Assembly (NCBI RefSeq): GCF_016802725.1
Contig: NC_052669.1
Coordinates: 3,248,501 to 3,312,500 of the forward strand
Source: Solenopsis invicta
Taxonomy: Eukaryota > Arthropoda > Insecta > Hymenoptera > Formicidae
Direction of reading: 5' to 3'
Length of the DNA stretch: 64,000 bases
Below the pieces are notes generated by a model. That model searched no databases, was not told the origin of the DNA, and saw only the letters and a list, made by a program, of their open reading frames with translations. This document shows, one piece after another, positions 37,442-48,468 of this stretch (position 1 is the first letter of the stretch; the number at the start of each line of letters is the position of its first letter). The translations under genes and the position numbers were made by a program.

Positions 37442-37727
37442 TTAACCTTTAAGTAGGTAGCTGAGGTGGCCACAGCACAGTACCCCAAGAAATGAAAAAA
37501 TGAGGGATTAGGAACTTTGCTCTGGTAAGGAAAAATAGAAAATATTGTCCACAAATCTTAAAGTTCAGTCTTTACATTTCTCTATCTCCTAAGGGTTTAA
37601 CGTAAATTTAAATATGAAATATATTTAAATAAAAAATATGATAAGAATAAAAACATTTTCAGAGTGTTGTCAGCACCCCATCTACCTACTGATGTACTTT
37701 TTGACTACCTACCTACTTAAAAGTTAA
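37442..37727 (-). mobile_element. TTAA-type MITE family A, copy 2 (inverted)
   Basis: The better preserved copy. TTAA (37442-37445) is followed by CCTTTAAGTAGGTAG. The other end is CTACCTACTTAAAAG followed by TTAA (37724-37727). This gives a TTAA target duplication and about 15-bp terminal inverted repeats. It is homologous along its length to 34837-35116 in the opposite orientation. TTAA duplication is typical of piggyBac-type transposases, which are not encoded here, so the element is non-autonomous. Confidence 0.8.
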
Positions 37728-37896
37728 ATTTAAGATTTTTAAACAAGACCATCAGTACGATTATTTTATTACAATTCGAATTTGTCGAACGTTTTAGCTA
37801 AAGAATATTGCTCCTGTAATTTCGATTCGAAATGCATTTATTAATTTATTGTAATTTATAATAAATGTGATATAATTAAATTTAAAAAAAATTAAT

Positions 37897-37916
37897 TTAA
37901 TTAATTAATTAATTAA
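37897..37916. repeat. (TTAA)n array
   Basis: About five tandem TTAA units between two MITEs. It is followed by a palindromic ATGTACAT/ATATACATAT-rich stretch to 37988. TTAA arrays would be preferred targets for TTAA-specific elements. Confidence 0.9.
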
Positions 37917-37988
37917 GTTAATACATTAAATGTATATTATATGTACATTATAATATACATATATGTATGTACATTAATATATTATATG

Positions 37989-38480
37989 TACACTCGGAGA
38001 AAAAAAGTTTCAGCAACTGTAAATTTGAGAACAAATCGCATCTCAACTCATATACTACAAAGTTGTAATAAAAATAATAATATAATAAGTTATATATGAA
38101 CAAAAAAGATACAGCAACATTATAATTAACTATTAATAAAATTATTGGATAAACTATGAAGAAAAATAATGCAAATGACGCGATCGCTCATTTTAAAAGT
38201 ACTTAGTGCATCACTGTTCCACTTATAATAATTATTCCAGCCGTATGTAAATTGGAAGTAATTGTCATAACTTATTTGTGTAGTACAATCTATGTAACTA
38301 TATAATTATCATTTAGGTGCTAGTTCACTATAAATTAATAATTGCACAAATATTTTTGCCGTGATGATGCATTGAAACCTTAGTTGCAAAAACTATAAAA
38401 TTTATTGAACTAATATGTACATTAATTCTACAACTAAGACTTGTACAGTTATCACCATTATAAATTTTTCTCTGAGTGTA
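37989..38480. mobile_element. Tc1/mariner-type MITE
   Basis: TA at 37989-37990 is followed by CACTCGGAGAAAAA. The right end TTTTTCTCTGAGTG is followed by TA (38479-38480). The termini are 14-bp inverted repeats with one mismatch (CACTC[G/A]GAGAAAAA), flanked by a TA duplication, which is the signature of Tc1/mariner transposition. The 488-bp interior is AT-rich with no transposase. Confidence 0.75.
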
Positions 38481-39290
38481 TCGTGATAAGTTTTTAGGAA
38501 ATAACTATGATTCATTGTGCTATACAAGATAATGTAGCACATAAGCGAGTGTTTAATATAATAATTTAATAATAAGTAAAATTAGGATTAACGCAAAAAT
38601 GTCAAACCTAAAGGTGAAAAGGGTATTATAAAATAATATAATAATGTCAAAAATATAAGATTCTTGTACTTAAAATAGCACTATATAAATATTATAAGAA
38701 ATTAATTGAAAAGTAATAACTCGTTACTTTTTGAGAAATAAACTAATTGTAATTTCTAATTAATTCTACAAAGTAAGATTCTCAATCCTCAAATATACTT
38801 AAGAGCACTCAAATAGCGTACTGATTCTATTCTCTTTTATATAAATGTTATATGATTTAAAAATATGAAACAAAAATTTGATTTTTATATATACATTCAA
38901 AATTTATATAATCAAATTAAAGCTTCAAAAACACATGTTTAATGACCAAATATAAGGTCTAAAAATTTCCTCGTGTTTTAAATAGTCTTCCTTAAAAGCA
39001 TGGTGATTTTCACTTAATATTTTCCTCTCGGCTACTGATAATAATTTTAAGAGATAAGATTTGATATGACGCATACAGGAATCAGAACGAAAATATCAAT
39101 ATTATAAACATATGGCACATCGGTGTTTCATTAACGTCCCTATAAATATCCGCAACACAATACGCTGCTCAACGTTATCCCATTGCACGCGAATATGCAC
39201 CTGAAACGGGGCTAGTTTATGTATGGTGCACGGTATAATATGCGTATATCCATGGCTAAACTAACTCGCGCCAAGATGCGTTACGCCAGT
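38481..39290. other. AT-rich non-coding sequence
   Basis: AT-rich with no recognised feature. The last 150 bp become more balanced towards the GC-rich block that follows. Confidence 0.6.
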
Positions 39291-39299
39291 AATAAAGAT

Positions 39300-40060
39300 C
39301 CAAAGGAATAATTAATGATCCTTAGCAGCGCTGCGGCGATACCGTGGCGGCGCGGCGTCTCATCCAACGAGAAAAGTCGGCTAGGAGCTAATCGGCGTGG
39401 TGCGGCGCGGCGTGGTATCTATCGGTCGTTGCCAGGCGTTCCCAGGCCCAACTATGAAAGTGTAATTAGCGCGGGGTATGCCGAGACGGCGCGGCACCAC
39501 GGCGGGAAAGGGCCCCCGTTAATGAGTGATCGAAATTTCCAACGTGCTCGTAGCGCGCCAGGAGGCGTACTAACGTCTTGTACACCTGATATAATCCCCC
39601 GAGAGCCGGTGTATTAGTCTTCGCTCGTCTCCCGTCGATCGAGCCCCAAAGGGATTCTCCCTTCGTCACAGAGCGATAAGTCGGTAATCGTCGTACTTGC
39701 GCGGTTCAGCGCCGGCTGCAGAGCGCGGCGCGGATGCAATTAGCGCTTGATTTGTCGCTCTCTATTTCTATCTCGTGCCACGACCGCCCACGTCGAGTGG
39801 TCCAAAAAGCTTAGAGAGGCGGGCGGAGAGTCCACGGCGGATTCCCAAAGGTATCCGCGTGGCCATCTTGGAGACCACGCTCGAGACCTTCCGGCAAAAA
39901 CGTGTCGCGTTGGCGTCGAGAGCGTAATTGCGCGCGACCTGCACGCCGAGTATTTTGCTATGACGTGCGCGGAATACATAGCAGCAATGAAATTGCGGAG
40001 ATAATTGGCTCCTTGTCGTTCCACAAAGCGCCATTGTCACGCGTCTCGACGTCGACGGTT
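39300..40060. other. Most GC/CpG-rich block of the window
   Basis: A dense run of GCG/CGG-rich sequence (for example 39330-39420 and 39700-39740) with frames of 85-100 codons open on both strands. No domain, no paired splice signals and no TATA/initiator could be fixed. It is a good candidate for a CpG-rich promoter or enhancer core, or an unrecognised exon. Confidence 0.4.
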
Positions 40061-40209
40061 TAATACATCAGTCTGATCCTTTTTCAAACCGCGTTTGATT
40101 ACTAATATAGATTAATACGATTCGCTCTTGGTGCAGAAATACGATTTCTTCTCTATAGAGACGCTGTACCAAGATAAATTCTAAAGCAGCAAAGAAGAAT
40201 AGAGAGATG

Positions 40210-40270
40210 TCATTAATAATTCATGGTCTTTCTTAAGAAAGCCAAAAAAAGGACCATAAATCATTAATGA
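40210..40270. repeat. Imperfect 61-nt hairpin
   Basis: The left arm TCATTAATAATTCATGGTC and the right arm (reverse complement TCATTAATGATTTATGGTCC) pair over about 20-24 bases with 2-3 mismatches around a loop of roughly 13 bases. Size and pairing are in the range of an insect miRNA precursor or a tiny foldback MITE. Flanks do not pair further. Confidence 0.6.
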
Positions 40271-40559
40271 GCTTGTGTGACTTAGCACGTTGCTCCAACT
40301 TTTCAATTATAATATAAAGGCTCTTGTATTAATCTGTGAAATATTCATGTAACAATCTCCTACGAGTGAAGAGTGAGAGAGCATAAAAATATAATTTGTA
40401 AAAATGTTTTTATGCTCTTGTTAAATGAACATTATTTATATTAATTTGCTCGGAATTCTGAGTAAAATAAAAGAGAAACGTAATTATTTACAATAGAAAT
40501 GTGTCTACGCTCATATGAGTGCTGACTAAAGTGCATCGCACGAATGCCGGACTATATCG

Positions 40560-41060
40560 ATTTCGTTTTTAATTTTTCGTCCGTCTTAATGGTCGGAGGA
40601 ATTTACGGCAGCTGCGAAGCTGTTGGTTTAGCAGTTACGTTAACGAGGGCGTAAATTGATTTGTACACGAGTGTAAGATCGTAAAGAAGAAAAAATATGT
40701 CCGTGTGGTCGTGCCGTTTAAATATGTTTTCTCAGTGCTGCCGTGTCAATTATTCCAATCCCAAATTCCTCGCGCAAGGAGAAATAAGGAAGAACACGAC
40801 CGTATGAACGAGAACGCTCGGGCTGTCTAAAAACGCTCGTGCTCTCACAAATCCTGTCGACGTATTTATGCCGGCGCGTAAAGACGACGCCAAACGTGTG
40901 TTAGCACTTTACCATGACGACCGAAGGGACAGCCGATATTTTTAGATGCCATTGACGAGGTCGGGAACTGATTTGTAGTAATCTTAAGTGTAGACAAATG
41001 CGCGTAAGAGGGTCGCGCGTCTATTGCCCCTTGGCGCCTGTATAATCACTGGACATGTAA
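40560..41060. promoter_or_regulatory. Candidate cis-regulatory block
   Basis: A balanced, CpG-containing stretch with an E-box (GGCAGCTGCG at about 40607) and homeodomain-like cores. No open frame of note. The call rests on composition and motif density only. Confidence 0.18.
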
Positions 41061-41266
41061 ATCAGGGAGAACACGGTCGTCCTTCCAATTATAATAACAT
41101 TGCGTAATTTAATTCTTAAACAGAATACGAATTATACCCTGAAAGATATTGGAAGCTGCTTGCGTAAAAATATGTTTACGAAAAGCGAAATATTACAGAT
41201 TGTCAAGCAAGAGGCAAAGTTTATATCTGCGCACATAACTGTCTTCTAATATAGTAAACTATTACA

Positions 41267-41695
41267 ATGGAAGTGGAAATAGCAGATATACATATATACA
41301 AACAACGATTTAAGAAATCGTGTGTTGGCAACTGTACACGTCGGATACAACTTTCCAGAAATTTGTCTAGGTTTATAAGTGACATAACGTCACAAAGTGC
41401 AAAGTCTGCGAAGACTTATAACGTAAAAAATATACATTGTGCGGATCGCAAAAGTAGAGTTTTTGCGAGAGTTTTTGGCAGCTTACCCGATAACTTTTTA
41501 AATCGCTTCAACGCGCCCCAAACGCCGCGCGATGCCGCTTTTTATTGCGAGTTTACGCTGTCGGACATCCTTCTCGGTATACTTGTGAACACGTTAATCA
41601 TTTTTTACGTTATCGCATATGTAAGCTCCATGATTAAATTTATACAAGCCAAACAGATATTTAGCATATGCACAAATAAAAAAAGCAGAACCTAA
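41267..41695 (+). CDS. Small ORF with one predicted membrane segment
   Basis: 142 codons from an ATG in good context (A at -3, G at +4) to tandem stops TAATAA, with AATAAA overlapping the second stop. Residues 1-90 are basic and Ser/Arg-rich. Residues 101-123 form a hydrophobic helix (LLGILVNTLIIFYVIAYV) followed by a short basic tail, suggesting a C-terminally anchored protein. Codon third positions look more mixed than in the AT-rich flanks. I recognise no family. It could be a single-exon gene, a decayed element gene or chance. Confidence 0.27.
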   Translation: MEVEIADIHIYKQRFKKSCVGNCTRRIQLSRNLSRFISDITSQSAKSAKTYNVKNIHCADRKSRVFARVFGSLPDNFLNRFNAPQTPRDAAFYCEFTLSDILLGILVNTLIIFYVIAYVSSMIKFIQAKQIFSICTNKKSRT

Positions 41696-41981
41696 TAAAT
41701 ATGGAAACTAAGTGCGTTATATATATAATTTTTACGAAAAGTGATACTGCGCAAGCGACACCACAGTGGTCCTATGAAAAATCAAAACTTTGAAAGTTAC
41801 AGTGTGTAGTATAGAAACTTAACAAAGTTAAACTTTTATTTTAATTTAAAAAAAAGACTAAAGATTCTTAAAAAATTATATATTTTATGATGTACGTTCT
41901 AAATACATACCAAAAAATGTTATCTTCTGAGTATTTTAGAATTTTTATTAATTTAATAAGAGATTAAGAGATTAAAAAAAT

Positions 41982-42188
41982 ATGGACTCCTCTTTTCCAT
42001 CACTTCAAACATGCATGTCTATTTTAATCGGTTTAGTGATTTTATCGCTACAGAGGATATACAGGCGTACGCAAGTACGCTTACGTTTTTACAAAAAACG
42101 CGAAAATCTAAAGGACATTTTGTTATTTCATAAAGCTCGAGAGATATTCGCCCGCCATTTCTTTTCGCGATGTACATTTAATCAATGA
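41982..42188 (+). CDS. Small ORF with N-terminal hydrophobic segment
   Basis: 68 codons from ATG (A at -3, G at +4). Residues 12-23 (MSILIGLVILSL) are hydrophobic and are followed by a strongly basic stretch (RIYRRTQVRLRFYKKR), a single-pass membrane topology pattern. It lies 290 bp downstream of the previous small membrane-type frame on the same strand. Family unknown. At this length in AT-rich DNA, chance is likely. Confidence 0.17.
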   Translation: MDSSFPSLQTCMSILIGLVILSLQRIYRRTQVRLRFYKKRENLKDILLFHKAREIFARHFFSRCTFNQ

Positions 42189-44642
42189 TCAGACTTGAAA
42201 AATTGTACAGCAGTATTAACATATGCAGCCTTTTATGCCAGCCATAGCTCACAGGCTTAACCCTTCATTGAAAGAAGCTTTAGACGTAAAGACCTGAGAC
42301 AGAAAAAGGTTCTCAAGGATATGTATCATGTGTCACTAGCACAGAGACAAAAGGTTCACGCAAGGAAAAGGATATCTTTGGAATATATCCACGGATCCAC
42401 GTTGCGACTTCCTCTCTGATGACACAGAGATAACTAATGAATCATATTTAAAATTGTGAAATATTAAATGTAACTTTCAATCCTTTATTAATTATTGTGT
42501 GTGTTGGTGATATTAAGTTAAATAAATTATCTTTTGTTTTGCTTCATTATTGTATTTTCAAAATATTAATAAAACGTGTTTTTATGCCACTTTAGCGGGT
42601 CAATGACGTTTCTATAAATCATTAATAAAATAAACATCTCGTCGCAAGAAAATATAATTCTCTACAAAGCAAAAGATAAAATAGTATAAAAATAAAACGG
42701 CAATGAAACGAAATTTGCTACAAACAAGCGGCTGTTTGTTAAATTTATATCGCGACGCGGGTTAAGTGCTCGGTATACAAATTACATTCCGCAGTTTAGC
42801 TCGCTTCAACGAAGATTACCCTCACATACGCGCCCGTATCCTGAGATTTCTATCTCGTTCAGCGTTAACAAGAAACCTTAACGAGAGGCCACTTGTAACC
42901 GAGAGAGCAGCCCCGGAGAGATCTAAAAAGATTCTGCGCCTCTACCCCGGCGCGAATGACAACGACGTACTTATGTAAACCGTATGTTTTTACGACCATG
43001 CCGTTAAATCATTCCCGCTCGTGCTTCCCCAGAAGAACATACTAATAAACGGGCTAGGGCGTGCTCGAAGAAAACTGAGCGCGTCATCTGGAGTGATCAA
43101 AAATCTATTCCGCCATTTCGCGCGAAAAGGAAATATCGACGAGTATTGCATTTCTGTATCCGCATTTCAAAGGCCGTCGCGCATTTTCGGCCGTTCGTTT
43201 CTCCGCGAAAATAGATATTCTCACAACGTTGTTTTCGCATTTGACTATTTCAACAAAAAATGCAATTATTTAGCGAAAATAAAATAAAACATCACGTTAC
43301 GGCATTTTAGTTTTCAAACTTAAAGATCTTGATTATTACATTGATAATTCATTAAACAAGAATTTACAGACAAATTTGAGAAAAGTACTAATTTTTACTA
43401 TTACGCATCTCTCTCATCTGTTATCCAAGAAAAACTATATTGATAATTCTTATTCATATTTTTATGATCCTTGTGTTGTGCTCCACGATATTAAATACGT
43501 CTAACAGGGCTCATTTGTCAAGAGCATAAGGATATGATCTATCATGTCGAACAAAGTTAGGTATAAAGCGAAACAAATTTCCTTTTATTTTTTTCAAATC
43601 AACATTCGCTTTCATCTTACCGATATTGAAAGCACGAATAATCCGTAGCACGTTTCAGATAAAATCTGTTACGCCAGATCCACTTCTTTGTTCGTCTTTG
43701 ATTGAGTATGTCGTATATGCCGAGGGATGAAGAAAAAGGGAAAAATATTGTTAGCCCGGATACGACCGTCTTAATACAAGGATCATTCATCGTGCGTGGG
43801 ATATAGTTTCCCCTATTTTATTCAAGATCATTCTGTCATAATAATTTGTTTGATAGAACGTTTCGATAAAATTCGCCCTTTCTGTTATCAAAGTAAAAGT
43901 CTGCCTGATGTTTCAAACGCCTCACAAAAATGTATCCGACAAGAATACGAATATTAAACCGCCATGACGGAGAAATTATTCATGCAATAACAGCTGTTTC
44001 TACCCTAGACAAGGCACGGCTGTCCCTTCTTAATTAAATGAACTTCCGTCCAACAAGAACTCGGCTGCTAGGTGCATTACTATCGTTTCCCTTAGCATTG
44101 AACGGCGTCGTATCCCGGCATCGTATTCTGACGGCGCTTCTTTCCAGATTGCAAGGGCAATGAAGTGGCGAAACAACATAGCATAGTAAAACGATTCCTT
44201 TTTCCAAATACCTGCGAGGAACGACCTCTTACTTAAGAGTCGAACACGAATTTCGACGCTGTCGGATAGTATAGCGGGATGTATCGATCGGATGCGAAAT
44301 GGAAGAAGCGCATTTACCGCGGGCGTGTTTCTTTGGCGGTGTACGCGGGAAGCATGTTTACTTTAATTACTTTTCTGCAGGTCATTGGCTTCGAGGTAAA
44401 CGAGCCAAAGCGGCAAGAAGGACGCATTCGAAAATGAGAACGAAGTGCGAGAAAGCGGAAAAAGCTCGTAATGAAGTCTTAGCGAAAAGGCGGCGAGAAC
44501 TTGGATAGCACGAATCTAATCTTTATACAACATCGCGCAAAATAATCCGCAGGCAAGCCTTGGGGCTTAAATTTGAAATCTGATTGCGGCATAAATTCTT
44601 TGCGAGCGCACAGTGACGATATCAGCTTTTTTACACTATTTC
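42189..44642. other. Non-coding sequence
   Basis: AT-rich at 42430-42730 and 43300-43650, and GC-richer at 42750-43230 and 44040-44500. Frames there (42766-42978, 43021-43287, 44299-44508) are short and unrecognised. Acceptor-like sites (CTTCCCCAG at about 43033, TTTCTGCAG at 44381) lack partner donors with an open frame. Confidence 0.4.
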
Positions 44643-44679
44643 CAAGGTTTCCCAAACTTATGTGGATCGCGACCCATTT
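44643..44679 (+). mobile_element. hAT-like transposon terminus, fragment
   Basis: CAAGGTTTCCCAAACTTATG followed by TGGATCGCGACCCATTT closely matches the general form CAG-GGTTCCCAAAC...GTGGGTCGCGACCC. That form is known at the ends of hAT-superfamily elements (Charlie/MER5 type in vertebrates, and relatives widely). The element would extend to the right. No matching opposite end or 8-bp duplication was found, so this is a fragment. Confidence 0.4.
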
Positions 44680-46640
44680 CATAAGACGACAAACATCCGC
44701 GATTTATCTAGCTTTATGAAACGAAAAAGCAGGGGAAACATGAGTAAATTGATTCTTTATTTATAGCACTTTATTTCTACAACTTTAATTCTACTTAATT
44801 TTTTTATGGAATACAATATTTTAAATCTATTTCTCAAATACATAATAAAATATAAAAGTGTATAAAAAATCTGATAATTTCCTATTTCTGTTGATGATAA
44901 CTTTAACATCAACAAAATTGATATGAATCATTTTATGTACAAGGAGGTTTTTCATAATTGTACATTATTTCAAAATTTAGTTTTGATTTTCATTGTCACT
45001 GGAAAAACTTTTCGCGATTCACCAAAAAATCAATCGCGCTTTATAAGCGCGTGGAAATCCCTGGTCTATTAAATCTAAACACGGTATGTTCGATTTATTA
45101 CTACTCGTCGTTTTACTAATTCCGAATTTAATTATTTCCTTTTGTCGAAATCATTATTTATCGTACATATAGATGATAAAATTAGTAATCTCTTCGCTAC
45201 GATCGCGATAAGACTCGTACTCATACATTTTTTATCCTCTAAATAATATTTACAATCGTAAAATATTAACAATCGTACAGTTTTTAATATTTATAGAATT
45301 GAGGACATTCATTTTCTCCTCTTAATTTTCCCAGTTGTAACAGAATCCACGTTCGCATAGAGTTTTTTCATTTGTCGCTGGACGTGTATTGTCGTCGCTA
45401 TCTATGCGAAATATCGAATGTCTTTTGCAATATTTTCTCATGGAAACAAAAAAAAACAGCAGTTACGTTTGCATGTACAAACGCGATGTCATCGGTGTTG
45501 TAACGAGCGTGCATCGATCTGTATTCGCGGTTAATGCGTTTTGCAAAACACAACAATTGACTTTGCGGGAATACCATGGTTATAGCTGATGGATGGTGCT
45601 TTCTCGCTGACGTTAAATGATGCTGGCGCCAGAGATCGCGAAATAAAACACGCCCGTGCGACGCCAGTGCGCGAATCTTTCATGAAAGATAAGACGAAAT
45701 GCTCCTGATATCCGGCGCGCCGGATGTATACGGATGTATTTATGTATGCTCGCAAATTCAAGCGTAGTAATGAAAGCCAGAGATTTTCCATACAAAATAA
45801 ACGCAATTAATCCGATTAAGAAGCACATGCACGCGCATCCAAAAATTATAATATACTCGAGGAAAGGTATGTAAATGTATCTTTAATGATGAAGCACTGC
45901 AGACTGTATCGGTGGACATCAGTGATTATCCTGTGCAAAGGGAGACATTTGCATTTCGCTGCATGCAAGAACAATTTCGCTTTGGATGAAGTCACATCGA
46001 ATATTCGGGTATTCCATATGACTGATAATATCGAGATATTCAATTGATTTCAAATCGTCGCGATCGCCCTCATACATACGAGTGATCACAATCGAACTCG
46101 TTCGGCGTAAATCCTTTCAGGGCATGCGGACAAACACAGATTGCACTTAAACTGCAGAATTTATATGTTTTTGCTATACCTTTATCCAAGCAGCTTTATC
46201 AAATAAACGTGTGTCCTTGTGATGCAGAAAAAAAAGTTAAAACAATTAATATGTTATTTTTATTCCAAGGGTCAGAAAACGTATTTTTACATATCACCAT
46301 TTGAACATGAAATTAGTAATTGATGAAAATTTCATTCTATTGTAATCGATCTCGAATGCTGTCTAGTAAAACACTGAACTTTCAAATATTTTAGAAAATA
46401 TTAAGTATAATCTAATATATATCAATGAGGTACTTATTCATTCGTGATGATGAATAGATCATGATTGATAGCTGTTTGTTTTGTATATCTATTATTACTA
46501 CTTTTGCTATTATTTCTTCAGACTCGTTACAACATAGTTATACAACAAGTATTTTAATGATTATCCTTATAATACGCACATAAATAAATAACAAGTGAAT
46601 TTTATATTTTAATTTATAATGAGTTTTTCTAAGGAGAAAT
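44680..46640. other. AT-rich non-coding sequence
   Basis: AT-rich apart from a patch at 45330-46140 holding short frames on both strands. A stem-like TTCCATGGTTATAGC region and several ATG frames are unremarkable. Nothing recognised. Confidence 0.5.
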
Positions 46641-46648
46641 CTCTATAG

Positions 46649-46857
46649 GGCCATACGGCAAGCCACAAAAAATTCTTGCGACATTCTGTGTCAACTACAC
46701 TTCGGGGAACAATAATCCTATCGGCTCGTCGTTCATATCCGTGCACGAGCGCTTCGACAATGAAGAGGCTGCTCTCGTCAGGGTCGGACGAAAGGGTTAC
46801 GCTCCTAATTTCCGGCTGGTTGCACGAGTTGACTCATTTTTGCATAATGCAGCCTAA
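46649..46857 (+). CDS. Weak candidate terminal exon
   Basis: After an AG at 46647-46648 one frame is open for 69 codons to TAA at 46855. The translation looks protein-like (for example GPYGKPQKILATFCVNYTSG at its start) with mixed, C/G-containing third positions. The acceptor is weak, with a short pyrimidine run. A different plus-strand frame (46676-46867) is also open. No family is recognised and chance cannot be excluded. Confidence 0.15.
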
Positions 46858-46879
46858 TAAGGGCTAATGAATGAAACGC

Positions 46880-47160
46880 TGTAACCCCCGATGTCGCGCA
46901 AATTGGATTTACACCACCCGCTATTTCCCAGCTTTCGTCTATTCCTCTTTCCTCCCCGTGTGCCGTTGTCATATCCGCAATCTCACCTCGCGTTCGTTTC
47001 CTTTCTCTCTTTCTCGTACCTCCGCCCATCTCGCACGTATTTGCATACTTTATCATCCACCCCGTCACGCGGACGAATCCTGCGTAGCTCCACTCGCGAG
47101 ATATCCGCAAGTCTATTCGCCCAGAGTGGCACGAATGAAGATCGCGATACAGCTCTCCTC
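46880..47160 (+). other. Pyrimidine-rich GC block
   Basis: A strongly strand-asymmetric stretch rich in C and T (TTCCTCTTTCCTCCCC, TTTCCTTTCTCTCTTTCTCG) with frames open on both strands (96-97 codons plus, 153 codons minus). Composition explains the frames. It is possibly a nucleosome-poor or triplex-forming region. Confidence 0.4.
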
Positions 47161-47164
47161 TTAA

Positions 47165-48468
47165 TTCTTTTAATTTTTTAAAATTATTTCTTTCCATTAT
47201 TCCAGCTTGGCATTTTATCGCCCTAGAATGGTCAGCCTCATCATACTCTATATTCCTTTCCCCCAATCTCTACATCTACTTTCCAACACTTTTAAAGTGC
47301 TCGACTCTTTAAATCACTTCGCTACTGAATTTGGATTAATATCTTTCCTCGATTTAAGCACAGAGCGAAAAAGAGGGAAATATCATATTCACTTATTATT
47401 TTTTAAGACTAATCTTTTTTTTATCAAACAATAAAAATACTTAAATTGTATAAAAAATTTTAATTTTACAAAAAATAGTAAAAATTAATAGTAGAAATTG
47501 TATACGTATGCTAAATTACGAATATTTAAATGGATAACGGTAGATGTTTCAAATAACTTATAAATGCTTTCTAATCTACATATATTTCTTTAGCATCCGG
47601 TCTTAAAAGGTTTGCCTTAACACGACAATAAATGCTTCTCCCTCTTTCTTTCTCTTAGGCAAAGTCGAACGAATATTGCTGCTACTTTAAACTGTCTGAC
47701 TCACGAAGCGTGTCCGGATCGATGCCAAAAGCTGTGGCGAAGTGTAAAAAGTTCGCGTTGAATCGTGGGTGTTAAGGCAGCAAGGAAAATCAATTACCCG
47801 CCTGCAAAGAGGGTGAGACGGCCCGAGACCGGGGGGCACGTAATGTTTCCTTCAAAAATTTCACAAGGGACGTATGAATTATTCCCGAGACGATCGAGCG
47901 TCCGACACAATCCCTCCCACGATCGATTCTTTGCAGCTGCCGCCGCCGTTTCTTTTAATCTAACACCTTTTTGCTCGACCTCACGATAGATATGTGAGAC
48001 CGAAAGAACGAAGTCGCATCCGTTATCACGTGTCACCTGCTAGTATTTTACAAGTGGCTGCTCGAGAGATAAGCGTAAACTCAAGTACATACATCATCCG
48101 CCGTGAACTCTTTCGCCGTGACGGATTGTACAACAACACGAGGACATAAAGTTCTAGATAAATGTGGCATGCGTAAAAATACTAATATCCATATTCTCAT
48201 TTTTCACGAGAAATAAAATTTAAATAAATTTAGCAGCGTGTAAAATCAAATATATACACGTACTTAACTATACTTCAAATAAATTCATATTACATAAATG
48301 TGAAGATTTTGTCTAAAATGTCTACCGTAATAACATTATCCGATAATTTCGCGAATTTATTGATGTTCGTTAACTTAATCTAACCATTAATCATATTGAT
48401 AGTCGCTGTGTCTAACGTAACAACGTCGACTCTCACGTTACTTTACATCCGTCGCATTTTTTTGACAG
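47165..48468. other. Non-coding sequence
   Basis: AT-rich at 47380-47600. A GC-richer block at 47640-48150 has short frames on both strands and no splice pair. The stretch 48160-48400 is AT-rich and would be intron if the following exon is real. Confidence 0.4.

Noticed and set aside
46805..47266. 153-codon minus-strand frame
   Set aside because: It reads through a pyrimidine-rich plus strand (purine-rich minus), giving Arg/Glu/Gly-rich sequence. Competing plus-strand frames exist and there is no domain.
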